Assembly: GCF_002220095.1 (NCBI RefSeq) | Contig: NZ_CP022372.1 | Location: 2,204,501 to 2,268,500, forward strand | Direction: 5' to 3' | DNA length: 64,000 nt | Source of the DNA: Bosea sp. AS-1 | GTDB lineage: Bacteria; Pseudomonadota; Alphaproteobacteria; Rhizobiales; Beijerinckiaceae | Shown: in pieces, positions 45,940 through 54,022 of the stretch | How positions within the stretch are numbered: position 1 is the first letter of the stretch | Layout of the letters: each line of letters starts with the position of its first letter | Translations under genes and position numbers: made by a program | Notes under the pieces: generated by a model | What the model was told of the DNA's origin: nothing | What the model saw: only the letters and a program-made list of their open reading frames with translations | Databases searched by the model: none

Positions 45940-47616
45940 ATGGCCAAGAGCTCCGCTGACCCTGTCGACACGCCTGGTGCCCAGGCTCTGACCAAGGGGC
46001 TCGACGTCCTGCTGGCCATCGGCGCGGCTGACGGGCCGGTCAGGTTCGGGGACATCGCCGAAGCCGTGAAGATGCCTGCGGCCTCGCTGCACCGGCTGCT
46101 GGCGGCGCTCGTCAGCCGCAATCTCATCCGCTACGACCGACGGCGCCGGCGCTACGAGATCGGCGTGCGCGTCCTCGAATTGTCGCGCCGCAGCCTCGAC
46201 GGCAGCGAGATCATCCGCGCCGCCAAGCCGGAGATGGCGCGGCTGTCACGCAGCGTCGGCTCGACCATCCTGCTGATGATCCGGGACGGAGCGGACGTCT
46301 TCGTGCTCGATTTCGACGACCCCGATCCGAGCTATGGCCGTCTCGTGCGGCTCTGGCGAAGAAGCCCCGTGATGGAAACCGCCGCAGGTCGGGCGCTCCT
46401 CGCCGCGATGCCGCGCGAGAACGCGCTCGAGCTGCTGGCCGAGATCGATCCCGCAGCGGCCGGCGATGCACGCCTGATGTCCGAACTGGATATGGGCAAG
46501 GCCCTCGGCTACGTCGTCTGCCGGCCGGAGGCCGCGAGCGGTCGCGTCACCGTCGCCGCCGCGATCCAGGATAGCGACCGCATGCCCCTGGCGGCGATCG
46601 TCGTCATGGTCGACACGCCGGCTGCAGGCGTCGAGGAGCTGCACGATCTCGGGCGGATGCTGGTGGAAGCAGCCCGCCGGGCCTCCAGCCAGATTGGCGT
46701 TGATCTTTCAGCGCCCTACGTCATGCGCCAGCCGGCGCAGCCGCCCGACAGCTCGGTCACCGCTCTGCCGACCGGCCGGGATTTCGTCGGCGAGAGTCCG
46801 ATCTGGGACGACCGGCGCAAGAAGCTGTTCTGGGTCGACGTGCTGGCGCCGGCCTTGCGCTGGTTCGACCCCGCCGACCAGCAATCCGGGCGCATCGCCC
46901 TGCCGGCGATCACGGCAGGGCTCGCGCTCGACCGGCAAGGCCAGCTCGTCGGCTGCGGGCAGGGCGGCTTCAGTCTGATCGATCCCGACAGCGGCCGGGT
47001 TTCGGCCCTGTTCAACCCGGAGACGGATCGGCCCGATAACCGCTTCAACACGGCTGGCGTCGACCCGCGCGGGCGCATCTGGGCCGGCACGATGGCGCTG
47101 GACCAGGCACCACGGCGCGGCCGGCTCTATTCGATCGATCACAGCCTGTTGTCGCGCCGGCATCCGGCTCCTGCGGGCGCGCCGCGCAATCCGGTGTTCT
47201 CGCTCGACGGCTCCCGCATGTATGTCGCGGATGCCGACCAGGCCGGCGTGCAGGTCTATGATTTCGACGTCGAGGCTGGGGTTTGCAGCAATCCGCGCCT
47301 GCTGATCGAGGCCGAGGCCGGAGCCGGCCGGCCGAACGGCATGACCATCGATTCGGAAGGGCATCTCTGGATCGCCTGGGTCGGAGGCTGGAGCGTGCGC
47401 CGCTACGATCCAGACGGGCGCCTTGTCGAGAAGATCTCTTTGCCGGTGCCGATGCCGACCGGCTGCGCCTTCGGCGGCGCGGGCAGCCACACGCTCTATG
47501 TCACCAACACCTATATCCGCATGCCGCCCGGCCTGAGCGCCGAGGCACCGGCTGCAGGGCAATTGCTGTCCATCGAAACCCGCGCGACGGGGAACGCCGT
47601 GCCGCGCTGCTGGTAG
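45940..47616 (+). CDS. Fusion of an IclR-type transcription regulator and an SMP-30 lactonase domain
   Basis: A 558-residue protein with no frame break. Residues 15-75 are an IclR winged helix (TKGLDVLLAIGAADGP, DIAEAVKMPAASLHRLLAAL) and about 80-255 the IclR ligand-binding domain (ETAAGRALLAAMPRENALELL). After a short linker, residues about 275-555 form an SMP-30/gluconolactonase beta-propeller: E285 in GESPIWDD, N370 in NRFNTAGVDPRG and D431 in YVADADQ correspond to metal ligands. The domain could still bind or hydrolyse a lactone, or serve as the effector sensor. The NDG segment is changed to NTA, so activity may be lower. It diverges from the six-gene operon. Confidence 0.88.
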   Translation: MAKSSADPVDTPGAQALTKGLDVLLAIGAADGPVRFGDIAEAVKMPAASLHRLLAALVSRNLIRYDRRRRRYEIGVRVLELSRRSLDGSEIIRAAKPEMARLSRSVGSTILLMIRDGADVFVLDFDDPDPSYGRLVRLWRRSPVMETAAGRALLAAMPRENALELLAEIDPAAAGDARLMSELDMGKALGYVVCRPEAASGRVTVAAAIQDSDRMPLAAIVVMVDTPAAGVEELHDLGRMLVEAARRASSQIGVDLSAPYVMRQPAQPPDSSVTALPTGRDFVGESPIWDDRRKKLFWVDVLAPALRWFDPADQQSGRIALPAITAGLALDRQGQLVGCGQGGFSLIDPDSGRVSALFNPETDRPDNRFNTAGVDPRGRIWAGTMALDQAPRRGRLYSIDHSLLSRRHPAPAGAPRNPVFSLDGSRMYVADADQAGVQVYDFDVEAGVCSNPRLLIEAEAGAGRPNGMTIDSEGHLWIAWVGGWSVRRYDPDGRLVEKISLPVPMPTGCAFGGAGSHTLYVTNTYIRMPPGLSAEAPAAGQLLSIETRATGNAVPRCW

Positions 47617-47626
47617 AGGTCCCACC

Positions 47627-48496
47627 ATGCTGACGATCACGGCCGACGATGTCCTGCCGGTGCATATGGCCGACGCCCTGACCGGCGAGGCGCCGTTCTG
47701 GGATGAGGCGCGCGGCTCGCTCTGGTGGATCGACATCCAGGGCCAGCGGCTGCTCGGCTTCGAGCCGGCCAGTGGCCGAATGTCCAGCCATCGCCTGCCG
47801 CTGATGCCCGGCTTCGTCGTGAGCTTCGCCCATCATGGCCTGGTTCTCGGCCTGGAGGATGGCATCTACCCGTTCGCGCCTGAGACGGGGGTCGGCGAGA
47901 GGTTGTTCGCGGTCGAGGAAGACCTGCCGGCCAACCGGCTCAATGATGGCAAGACCGACGCGGCAGGCCGGCTCTGGTTCGGCAGCATGGACAAGACCGG
48001 TAGTGGCGCGCCGGTCGGTGCGCTCTACTCGCTGACGCCGGATGGGGTGCTGCGTTGTCACCGGAGCGAGATCCGGATCCCGAATGCCATCGCCTTCTCG
48101 CCTTGCGGCAAAACCTTCTACTTCTCCGACAGCCGCAGCCAAGTGGTCGAGGCCTTCGACTATGATGTCGCCAGCGGCACCTTTTCCAACGGCCGGGCTT
48201 TCGCGAGGTTTATGGGGGGCGAGCATCCTGACGGCGCCTGCACCGACGCCGACGGCGGCGTCTGGATCGCGGTGGTGAACGGCTCGCGGATCGAGCGGCG
48301 GCGAGCGGACGGGGCTGTCGATTTGGTGGTCGAGCTACCCGTCTCGCGTCCGACCATGCCGATGCTCGGCGGTCGCGATGGGCGGACCCTGTTCGTCACC
48401 TCGCAGCGCCGCTTCCTCGGCACGCAGAAGCTGAAGCAGGAGGCGCTGGCTGGTCAGCTTCTTGCCGTGAGAGTGCCCTTCAGCAGTCGTCGCTAG
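47627..48496 (+). CDS. SMP-30/gluconolactonase family lactonase
   Basis: A 289-residue single-domain six-bladed propeller. The metal and substrate residues are E in GEAPFWDE, N/D in NRLNDGKTDAAGRLWFG and D in FYFSDSRSQ, with HPDGACTDADGGVWIAVV later. These match the gluconolactonase/SMP-30 signature, with the NDG block intact, unlike the fused copy upstream. It would hydrolyse a sugar lactone to the acid, linking the SDR and dehydratase steps. It begins 10 bp after the fusion gene stop, so the two are co-transcribed. Confidence 0.92.
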   Translation: MLTITADDVLPVHMADALTGEAPFWDEARGSLWWIDIQGQRLLGFEPASGRMSSHRLPLMPGFVVSFAHHGLVLGLEDGIYPFAPETGVGERLFAVEEDLPANRLNDGKTDAAGRLWFGSMDKTGSGAPVGALYSLTPDGVLRCHRSEIRIPNAIAFSPCGKTFYFSDSRSQVVEAFDYDVASGTFSNGRAFARFMGGEHPDGACTDADGGVWIAVVNGSRIERRRADGAVDLVVELPVSRPTMPMLGGRDGRTLFVTSQRRFLGTQKLKQEALAGQLLAVRVPFSSRR

Positions 48497-48764
48497 TCCG
48501 CCAGCGCTGCGGAGCACGCGAAACTGCAACGATTTCACGAATGGAAAATCGATCAGCGCCGCAAGAGAGATTTGACGTTGAGTTTGATAGATAAATTTCC
48601 TCGTGAAAAATGATAAGGTTATGGAACTCGGTAGAGAGAAGGTCGTTTTATTTGAGGCAGTCTGCCGCTTTTTATCGCCGCTCGGCAAGTGAGCTTTGTG
48701 GGCATTCGGCCTATGGGGTAGGGTATAGGAATTTCAAGAGCTGGGGCGGTTTCCGAGGTGGGAT

Positions 48765-49025
48765 ATGCCCTTCCTGGCACTCGACGATCCTGTAGAAGTA
48801 GCTCGCGCACGAGCCGCATTCGATGTGGCGTGGCGGAAGATCAGGCCGTCCTTGGCCGAAGCCGAGTGGGAGCAGGAACGCTCGCGCCTCGCCCGCATCA
48901 TCGCAAACCTCGCGACTTTTGCCGTCGACGAAATCGACTTGGCCCGACGAGCGGTTGAGCGTTTTCAAAAAGCTCGCCCGAAGCGAAGTTCGGCTACGGA
49001 AATCGGTCCCGATCGCCATTGTTGA
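48765..49025 (+). CDS. Small hypothetical protein
   Basis: An 86-residue, mostly helical protein with GAGGTGG just before its ATG. The sequence runs MPFLALDDPVEVARARAAFD and WRKIRPSLAEAEWEQERSRL, then DEIDLARRAVERFQKA; it has a high content of Ala, Arg and Glu. No family was recognised. It lies upstream of lspA in lower-GC sequence that marks the start of the accessory region. Confidence 0.55.
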   Translation: MPFLALDDPVEVARARAAFDVAWRKIRPSLAEAEWEQERSRLARIIANLATFAVDEIDLARRAVERFQKARPKRSSATEIGPDRHC

Positions 49026-49078
49026 CGATCGTCACGGAAAGCCGCCGGCACGCTCGAAGAAGCCCGGCGCGATTTCCC

Positions 49079-49110
49079 CTTGAACCTCTAGCGGCTTCAG
49101 ATCGTAGAGA
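49079..49110 (+). promoter_or_regulatory. MerR-type promoter/operator upstream of lspA-CDF
   Basis: CTTGAACCTC at 49079-49088 supplies a -35 TTGAAC (49080-49085). A 19-bp spacer holding TAGCGGCTTCAGATCG leads to TAGAGA (49105-49110) as -10. The long 19-bp spacer with an internal imperfect dyad is typical of MerR-family (CadR/ZntR/CoaR-like) metal-responsive promoters. The lspA start codon is 32 bp downstream. Two related copies occur at 51195-51215 and 51278-51309. Confidence 0.55.
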
Positions 49111-49141
49111 GGGTGTCTCTGATCTCGTGACGGGGACATTC

Positions 49142-49732
49142 ATGCCAGTTGCGCCTTTCGGCAACCTCCCACTTTGCAGCGGGCCTGGGCGCACTGCCAT
49201 GTGGTGGCGCGCGATGGCGGTGATCAGTTGGGCGGTGCTCGCCGCAGGGCTGGATCAGCTCTCCAAATGGGCGATCCTGACACAGGTCATGGATCCGCTG
49301 CGCGCCATCGAAATCACTCCGTTTCTCAATCTGCGCCTCGGCTTCAATTACGGCGTCAGCTTCGGTCTCGGCAGTGGGGTTCTGGAGAACTGGCCTGGCC
49401 TGCTCGCCGCTTTCAAGCTGGCGGTCGCTGGCGGCCTGATCATTTGGGCGATCTGCAGCCCGCGGCTATTCGAGCGCATCGGGCTGGCTCTCATCTCCGG
49501 TGGCGCGCTGGGCAATGCGCTCGACCGCTGGCGCCAGGGAGCGGTCACCGACTTCCTCGATCTGCACTGGGCCGGTTGGCACTGGCCGACGTTCAATGGC
49601 GCCGACATCGCGATCTCCGCCGGTGCCGTGCTGGTGCTCCTCGCGGCGTTTCCGCATGGAAGCGGGCAGGGCGCCGCAACGGCAAGGGAACGCCGCGCGA
49701 TGGCTCGCCAAACCAGGCGGGAGAGGGGCTGA
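49142..49732 (+). CDS. lspA: Signal peptidase II (LspA), accessory copy
   Basis: A 196-residue membrane protease from ATG 49142 with GGGGA nearby; ATG 49199 is an alternative start. The lipoprotein signal peptidase signatures are present: NYGVSFGL, GGALGNALDRW with one catalytic aspartate, and DFLDLHWAGWHWPTFNGADIAI with the second aspartate. It cuts prolipoproteins after lipid modification at the inner membrane. The stop codon overlaps the CDF gene start (TGATG), and lspA/CDF pairs are a known feature of proteobacterial metal-resistance islands. A separate housekeeping lspA would be expected elsewhere. Confidence 0.88.
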   Translation: MPVAPFGNLPLCSGPGRTAMWWRAMAVISWAVLAAGLDQLSKWAILTQVMDPLRAIEITPFLNLRLGFNYGVSFGLGSGVLENWPGLLAAFKLAVAGGLIIWAICSPRLFERIGLALISGGALGNALDRWRQGAVTDFLDLHWAGWHWPTFNGADIAISAGAVLVLLAAFPHGSGQGAATARERRAMARQTRRERG

Positions 49733-50652
49733 TGGGAGCGGGGCATTCTCACGGAAGCACGGGCGGCTTCGGTACGGCCGCCGGTCGACACAAGCGTCGG
49801 CTCGCCATGGCGCTTGGTCTCACCACGGCATTCATGGTCGCCGAAGTGGTCGGCGGCCTCTGGACCGGCAGTCTCGCGCTCCTGGCCGATGCCGCCCATA
49901 TGCTGACCGATGCGGGCGGCCTGGCACTCGCACTGATCGCCATCCGCTTCGCGGAGCGGCCCGCGACGCCGGAAACGACCTATGGCTATGTGCGTGCCGA
50001 GGTCCTGTCGGCCCTGACGAATGCGGTCGTCCTACTCCTGCTGACCGTATACATCCTCTACGAGGCCTATCGACGTTTCGTGGATCCACCACAGGTCATC
50101 GGCGGACCGATGCTCGTCGTGGCCGTGTTCGGCCTCGTCGTCAACCTGATCAGCATGCGGCTGCTCGCCGGCGGCTCCTCGGAAAGCCTGAACGTGAAGG
50201 GCGCCTATTTCGAGGTGATGAGCGACATGCTCGGGTCGCTCGGCGTCATCGTCGCGGCTGTCGTCGTCCTGACGACAGGTTGGACATTGGTCGATCCGAT
50301 CATCGGCGCCGGCATCGGGTTGTTCATCGTACCGCGTACCTGGAATCTGCTCCGGCAGGCCATCCATATCCTGCTGGAAGGCGTCCCGCCCGAAGTCGAT
50401 CTCGAGCTGCTTCGCAAGCGGCTTTGCCAAGTTCCGGGTGTGACGGCGGTGGAGGACCTGCATGTCTGGAGCATCACGTCGGGACTGAACGCGCTGAGCT
50501 GCCATCTCGTGGTCGATGACATGGCCCGCTCCGCAGCGGTCCTAGCCGAGGCGAGCGCCCTGTTGCGAACCGAATTCACCATCCGGCACAGCACGATCCA
50601 GATCGAGGACGAGACCATTCGTGGCGCAGCGGGCCATGCCCTGCCGATCTGA
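49732..50652 (+). CDS. CzcD-like cation diffusion facilitator
   Basis: A 306-residue CDF transporter with six transmembrane helices and a C-terminal cytoplasmic domain. The metal site is HMLTD in ADAAHMLTDAGGL (helix II) and EVMSD in FEVMSDMLGSLGV (helix V), the latter resembling CzcD. The N-terminus GAGHSHGS is short and His-bearing. It exports Zn, Cd or Co by proton antiport. It is translationally coupled to lspA and driven by the MerR-type promoter upstream. Confidence 0.92.
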   Translation: MGAGHSHGSTGGFGTAAGRHKRRLAMALGLTTAFMVAEVVGGLWTGSLALLADAAHMLTDAGGLALALIAIRFAERPATPETTYGYVRAEVLSALTNAVVLLLLTVYILYEAYRRFVDPPQVIGGPMLVVAVFGLVVNLISMRLLAGGSSESLNVKGAYFEVMSDMLGSLGVIVAAVVVLTTGWTLVDPIIGAGIGLFIVPRTWNLLRQAIHILLEGVPPEVDLELLRKRLCQVPGVTAVEDLHVWSITSGLNALSCHLVVDDMARSAAVLAEASALLRTEFTIRHSTIQIEDETIRGAAGHALPI

Positions 50653-50678
50653 GCCGGAGCCATCACGGAAAACCTGCC

Positions 50679-50981
50679 ATGCAAGCGATCATCGCAGCCC
50701 TCGTCGCCGTCTTCCTGCTCGACCCGCTCCAGGCCGCGATCGGCAAGAGACTCGCCGATGCCGGCGTCTCCAGGGCCGAGGTCGACGCCGTGCTCTCCTG
50801 CGTGCGGACGGCCGCGCCGACGATCATCGACAAGGTGACGAGCCAGCCCGCCTGGGCCATCGGACGCGTGATCGAAATCTGGATTGGGTCGACGCAGCCC
50901 GAAATGGTGCTCAAGGAGGTGGCTCCCGGCTGCAGCGGCACGCTGGACACGGCGCGAGCCTGGTTGCGCCGGCAAAGCTGA
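50679..50981 (+). CDS. Small secreted hypothetical protein
   Basis: A 100-residue protein 26 bp after the CDF gene with a short hydrophobic signal (MQAIIAALVAVFLLDPLQA) and two cysteines in the mature part (LSCVRTAAP and PGCSGTLD). It is predicted to be periplasmic. The location suggests a metal-island function, but nothing in the sequence shows metal binding, and no family was recognised. Confidence 0.65.
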   Translation: MQAIIAALVAVFLLDPLQAAIGKRLADAGVSRAEVDAVLSCVRTAAPTIIDKVTSQPAWAIGRVIEIWIGSTQPEMVLKEVAPGCSGTLDTARAWLRRQS

Positions 50982-51006
50982 GCCAAACTGGCCTGCTCGC
51001 CGCCGC

Positions 51007-51165
51007 TCAGCCGGGCGCGGCGGTCCCCGTCCTGGAATGAGCGGTGGGGTCCTCGCGATGACGGCGTTCTTCCCCGTCCCTCATGCGGACGACGCTTACA
51101 GCGTAGAAGATGATCGCGAGCACGATCAGAGCGGCAGCCAGGGCGCGATTGCGGGATTTCAGCAT
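51007..51165 (-). CDS. Small membrane protein resembling CoxF-type proteins
   Basis: A 52-residue protein from ATG 51165 with GAGGAGG upstream. One transmembrane helix (RALAAALIVLAIIFYAVSVV) is flanked by basic residues (MLKSRN and RMRDGEERR). The layout resembles the short CoxF-type proteins encoded next to cytochrome c oxidase genes of alphaproteobacteria, and a SCO gene lies nearby, but no oxidase genes are visible. Similarity is of layout only, so the family assignment is tentative. Confidence 0.5.
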   Translation of the reverse strand: MLKSRNRALAAALIVLAIIFYAVSVVRMRDGEERRHREDPTAHSRTGTAAPG

Positions 51166-51194
51166 GAATTCCTCCTCGGCCCCGCCGTCGCACA

Positions 51195-51215
51195 TGAAGC
51201 GGCTTCAGGTTCAAG
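51195..51215 (-). promoter_or_regulatory. Second copy of the MerR-type motif, inverted
   Basis: Read on the minus strand, CTTGAACCTGAAG begins at 51215, followed by CCGCTTCAT; TGAAGC-C-GCTTCA forms a dyad. It precedes the small gene ending at 51165 by about 30 bp. The -10 region is weak. Confidence 0.4.
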
Positions 51216-51277
51216 CCGTGGTTTCGGCCGAGGCTCGATCAGGGCCGCGGCAGGGCGTCGCAGACGCCGGCCGCGGT

Positions 51278-51309
51278 CTTGAACCTCATGTGGCTTCAGG
51301 TCGTAGCAG
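51278..51309 (+). promoter_or_regulatory. Third copy of the MerR-type motif
   Basis: CTTGAACCTC (51278-51287), then GTGGCTTCAGGTCG and TAGCAG at 51304-51309, with the same 19-bp spacing as the copy before lspA. ACCT...AGGT gives a good dyad. It points toward the small ORF and SCO gene at 51463-52237. Confidence 0.45.
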
Positions 51310-51462
51310 AGGCAGTCCGCGACCCTCGCACCTGCCCAGCCGGAATCCGTCGATGCACTCAGGCTCTCGCCTGCACCCTCTCGCCCTGATCATCGCATTC
51401 CTGGCGGTGCCTGTTGGCCCGCCGGCGGCTCCTGCCATCCAGCCCTGACGTTGCGAGGCCGT

Positions 51463-51615
51463 ATGTTGCCAGCCCGTCCTCTCCGCCCCCGCACCGTGCG
51501 GCGCAACCGGGTCGTCCTAGGTCTACTGGCCATGTTCGTCCTGCTGTCGTTCACGCTCGGGATCGCGCATGTCCGGCGCGAGAGCGCTGGAACGACGCAA
51601 GGGTCTGCACGGTGA
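51463..51615 (+). CDS. Short membrane protein upstream of SCO
   Basis: A 50-residue open frame, shorter than most gene-calling limits: MLPARPLRPRTVRRNRVV opens it, followed by a helix LGLLAMFVLLSFTLGIAH and the tail VRRESAGTTQGSAR. The arginine-rich front and single transmembrane segment suit a small inner-membrane protein. It ends seven bases before the SCO ATG, so if real it would be co-transcribed. Evidence is layout only. Confidence 0.45.
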   Translation: MLPARPLRPRTVRRNRVVLGLLAMFVLLSFTLGIAHVRRESAGTTQGSAR

Positions 51616-51622
51616 GGCCGCC

Positions 51623-52237
51623 ATGCGCGTCCTGAAGCTGATCCGCTATGGGGCCTGGGCAGGGGTGCTGGCTGTTGCCGTGGCCGCGACGCTGCTTCTC
51701 GGCTGGTGGCGCGTCGACGGGCCCGGCCGCCCTGCCGGAAACGCGCAGCTTATGGGAGGGCTGGCCGAGATCGGCCGGAGCTTCAGCCTGGTCGATCAGA
51801 CCGGGCGGCCCGTGACCGAGGCCGATTTCTACGGCAAGCCGGCGCTTGTCTTCTTCGGCTTCACCAATTGCCCCGAGGTCTGTCCGACGACGCTGTTCGA
51901 CATCACCACCTGGCTGAAGACGCTCGGTCCGCAAGCCGACAGATTGCAGGTGCTGTTCATCACCGTCGATCCGGAACGCGATACGCCGCAGCAGCTCGCG
52001 CTCTATCTGGAATCCTTCGATCCCCGCATCGTCGGGCTGTCCGGAACGGGGGAGCAGGTGACGGCGGCACTGGCCGCCTTCAAGGCCTATGCCAAACGGG
52101 TTCCCACGAAAGACGGCTATACGATGGACCATACGGCATCGACCTATGTCCTCGATGCCGGGGGGCGCTTCCGGACGCTGATCGACTATCACGAAGGGGC
52201 CGCAGCCGCGCTCGCCAAAATCCGGAGGGTTCTCTGA
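51623..52237 (+). CDS. SCO1/SenC-family copper chaperone
   Basis: A 204-residue thioredoxin-like protein with an N-terminal anchor (WAGVLAVAVAATLLLGWW) and a periplasmic domain. The metal site is C83 and C87 in NCPEVCPTTLFD plus H170 in MDHTASTYVLD. SCO proteins deliver copper to the CuA centre of cytochrome oxidase or act in redox signalling. ATG 51623 has GTGAGG nearby. Unusually, no cytochrome oxidase subunit genes lie beside it; its partner could be elsewhere. Confidence 0.9.
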   Translation: MRVLKLIRYGAWAGVLAVAVAATLLLGWWRVDGPGRPAGNAQLMGGLAEIGRSFSLVDQTGRPVTEADFYGKPALVFFGFTNCPEVCPTTLFDITTWLKTLGPQADRLQVLFITVDPERDTPQQLALYLESFDPRIVGLSGTGEQVTAALAAFKAYAKRVPTKDGYTMDHTASTYVLDAGGRFRTLIDYHEGAAAALAKIRRVL

Positions 52238-52442
52238 CGGTATTGTGTCCGGTGCGGCTTCCGGGGAAGGCGGACCGGCAGGGCATGGCGTGGGATCCCG
52301 GCGGCAGTCGCCGGAAGAAGCTCGGCGACCGAAAGACCGTGACGGCTGCGCCGGCATCTGCTCTCCTGGATGGCCTCGTCGGTTGCTCGTGCTTCGGCCC
52401 GGGCTTGATCTGAGCCTCTCAGAGTGGGGAGCGCATGGCGCG

Positions 52443-53936
52443 ATGATTTGGTCGTTGAGTTCGCCCCATCTCGGCCTGCATACCGTCTTCGGGCTGCTGC
52501 TCTTCGCCGTGCATCTGGTCGTCATGGCGCGCGCCATCACCCGCCCCGACCGCACGCCCGCCGCTCGCGCCGCCTGGGTGCTGGTCATCGCGTTTCTGCC
52601 GTTGCTCGGGGTCGTGGCCTATCTGCTCCTCGGCGAGACCAGCATCGGGCGCGAGCGTATCCGACGCCTCCAGGCGGCCGAAGCGCGGACGAGCCGGCTG
52701 GACGAGGCCGCCTATGCGCCGGCCGCGCTCGACCCACAAGCCGCCGTCCTGTTCGACTTCTGCCGGTCGATCAACCAGTTCCCCCCGGTGAGCGGCAACC
52801 GGATCGCCTTGCTGGGCGACCCGGATGCGCCGCCGTCCCGCCCCGAAGTCAATTCCGATCTCGCCATCGACTCGCTGATTCAGGACATCGAGCAGGCGCG
52901 CGATCACGTTCACATCTGCTTCTATATCTGGCTCGACGACGGGAACGGCGGCAAGGTCGCCGATGCCGTCGTGGCCGCCGCAAGACGCGGAGTGCAGTGC
53001 CGGATCATGGTCGACGCGCTCGGCTCCCGAGCCTTCATCCACGGGCCGCGCTGGCAGCAATTGCGCGAGGCTGGCGTCAAGCTGGTCGCGACCCTGAACG
53101 ACATTCCGCGGCTGGGTCACCTCGCCATCGGGCGCCTCGATTTGCGCAATCACCGCAAGATCGCCGTCATCGACAACCGGATCGCCTATTGCGGCAGCCA
53201 GAACTGTGCCGACCCGGCCTTCGCCGTCCAGGCGAAATATGCGCCCTGGGTCGATATCTTCCTGCGTTGCGAAGGCCCGGTCGTGCGCCAGGCGCAATAT
53301 CTGTTCGTTTGCACATGGATCGCGGAAACGGGCGAGCCGCTCGAGGGGCTGCCCGGCGCAGCGCCTACCCCCGAAAGCTTCGAGCCGGGGTGCGTCGCCC
53401 AGATGTACGGCACCGGGCCGACGACGCCTGGCAACGCCATGTCGAACTCCTTCGTCGGAGGCATCTATGCCGCCCGCGAGGAACTGCTGATCACGACCCC
53501 TTACTTCGCGCCGGATGAGGCGGTGCTGCGCGCGCTCAGCGCAGCTCCGCATCGTGGCGTCAGGACCACGGTCATCTTTCCGGAGCGCAACAATTCGTGG
53601 CTCGTCGGAAGCACCTGCCGCAGCTGCTATATGGACCTGCTCTCCAGCGGTATCGCCATCTACGAGTATCCGCTCGGATTGCTGCACACCAAATCGATGA
53701 CCATCGACGGGCAGATCGCGCTGGTGGGTTCCGCCAACATGGATCGGCGAAGCATGCAGCTCAACTTCGAGAACAACCTGCTGATCGCGGACGAGCAGGT
53801 GACTGCCGCCGTTCGCGCGCGCCAACTCGGTTATCTCGCCGTGTCACGGCTCGTCGAGCGCGATACCGTGCTGTCTTGGCCGTTTCACACCCGCCTCGTA
53901 CAGAACGCCGCCGGCATGATGGCGCCTGTTCTCTAG
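52443..53936 (+). CDS. cls: Cardiolipin synthase (phospholipase D superfamily)
   Basis: A 497-residue membrane enzyme from ATG 52443 with two transmembrane helices in the first 65 residues and two PLD motifs: H237-R-K-I-A-V-I-D followed by GSQN, and H415-T-K-S-M-T-I-D followed by GSANMD. Both HKD motifs are complete. It condenses two phosphatidylglycerol molecules (or PG with PE) to cardiolipin. The frame continues upstream to 52245 without the helices. The Tn7-like left end lies 86 bp downstream of the stop codon. Confidence 0.92.
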   Translation: MIWSLSSPHLGLHTVFGLLLFAVHLVVMARAITRPDRTPAARAAWVLVIAFLPLLGVVAYLLLGETSIGRERIRRLQAAEARTSRLDEAAYAPAALDPQAAVLFDFCRSINQFPPVSGNRIALLGDPDAPPSRPEVNSDLAIDSLIQDIEQARDHVHICFYIWLDDGNGGKVADAVVAAARRGVQCRIMVDALGSRAFIHGPRWQQLREAGVKLVATLNDIPRLGHLAIGRLDLRNHRKIAVIDNRIAYCGSQNCADPAFAVQAKYAPWVDIFLRCEGPVVRQAQYLFVCTWIAETGEPLEGLPGAAPTPESFEPGCVAQMYGTGPTTPGNAMSNSFVGGIYAAREELLITTPYFAPDEAVLRALSAAPHRGVRTTVIFPERNNSWLVGSTCRSCYMDLLSSGIAIYEYPLGLLHTKSMTIDGQIALVGSANMDRRSMQLNFENNLLIADEQVTAAVRARQLGYLAVSRLVERDTVLSWPFHTRLVQNAAGMMAPVL

Positions 53937-54022
53937 ACGAACCCGCCTCCTGGCCGGGAATTCGACCTATAATCACAGCAACACCATGCCCCCGATTTTC
54001 AAAGATGAAGAGAGAGGCATAG

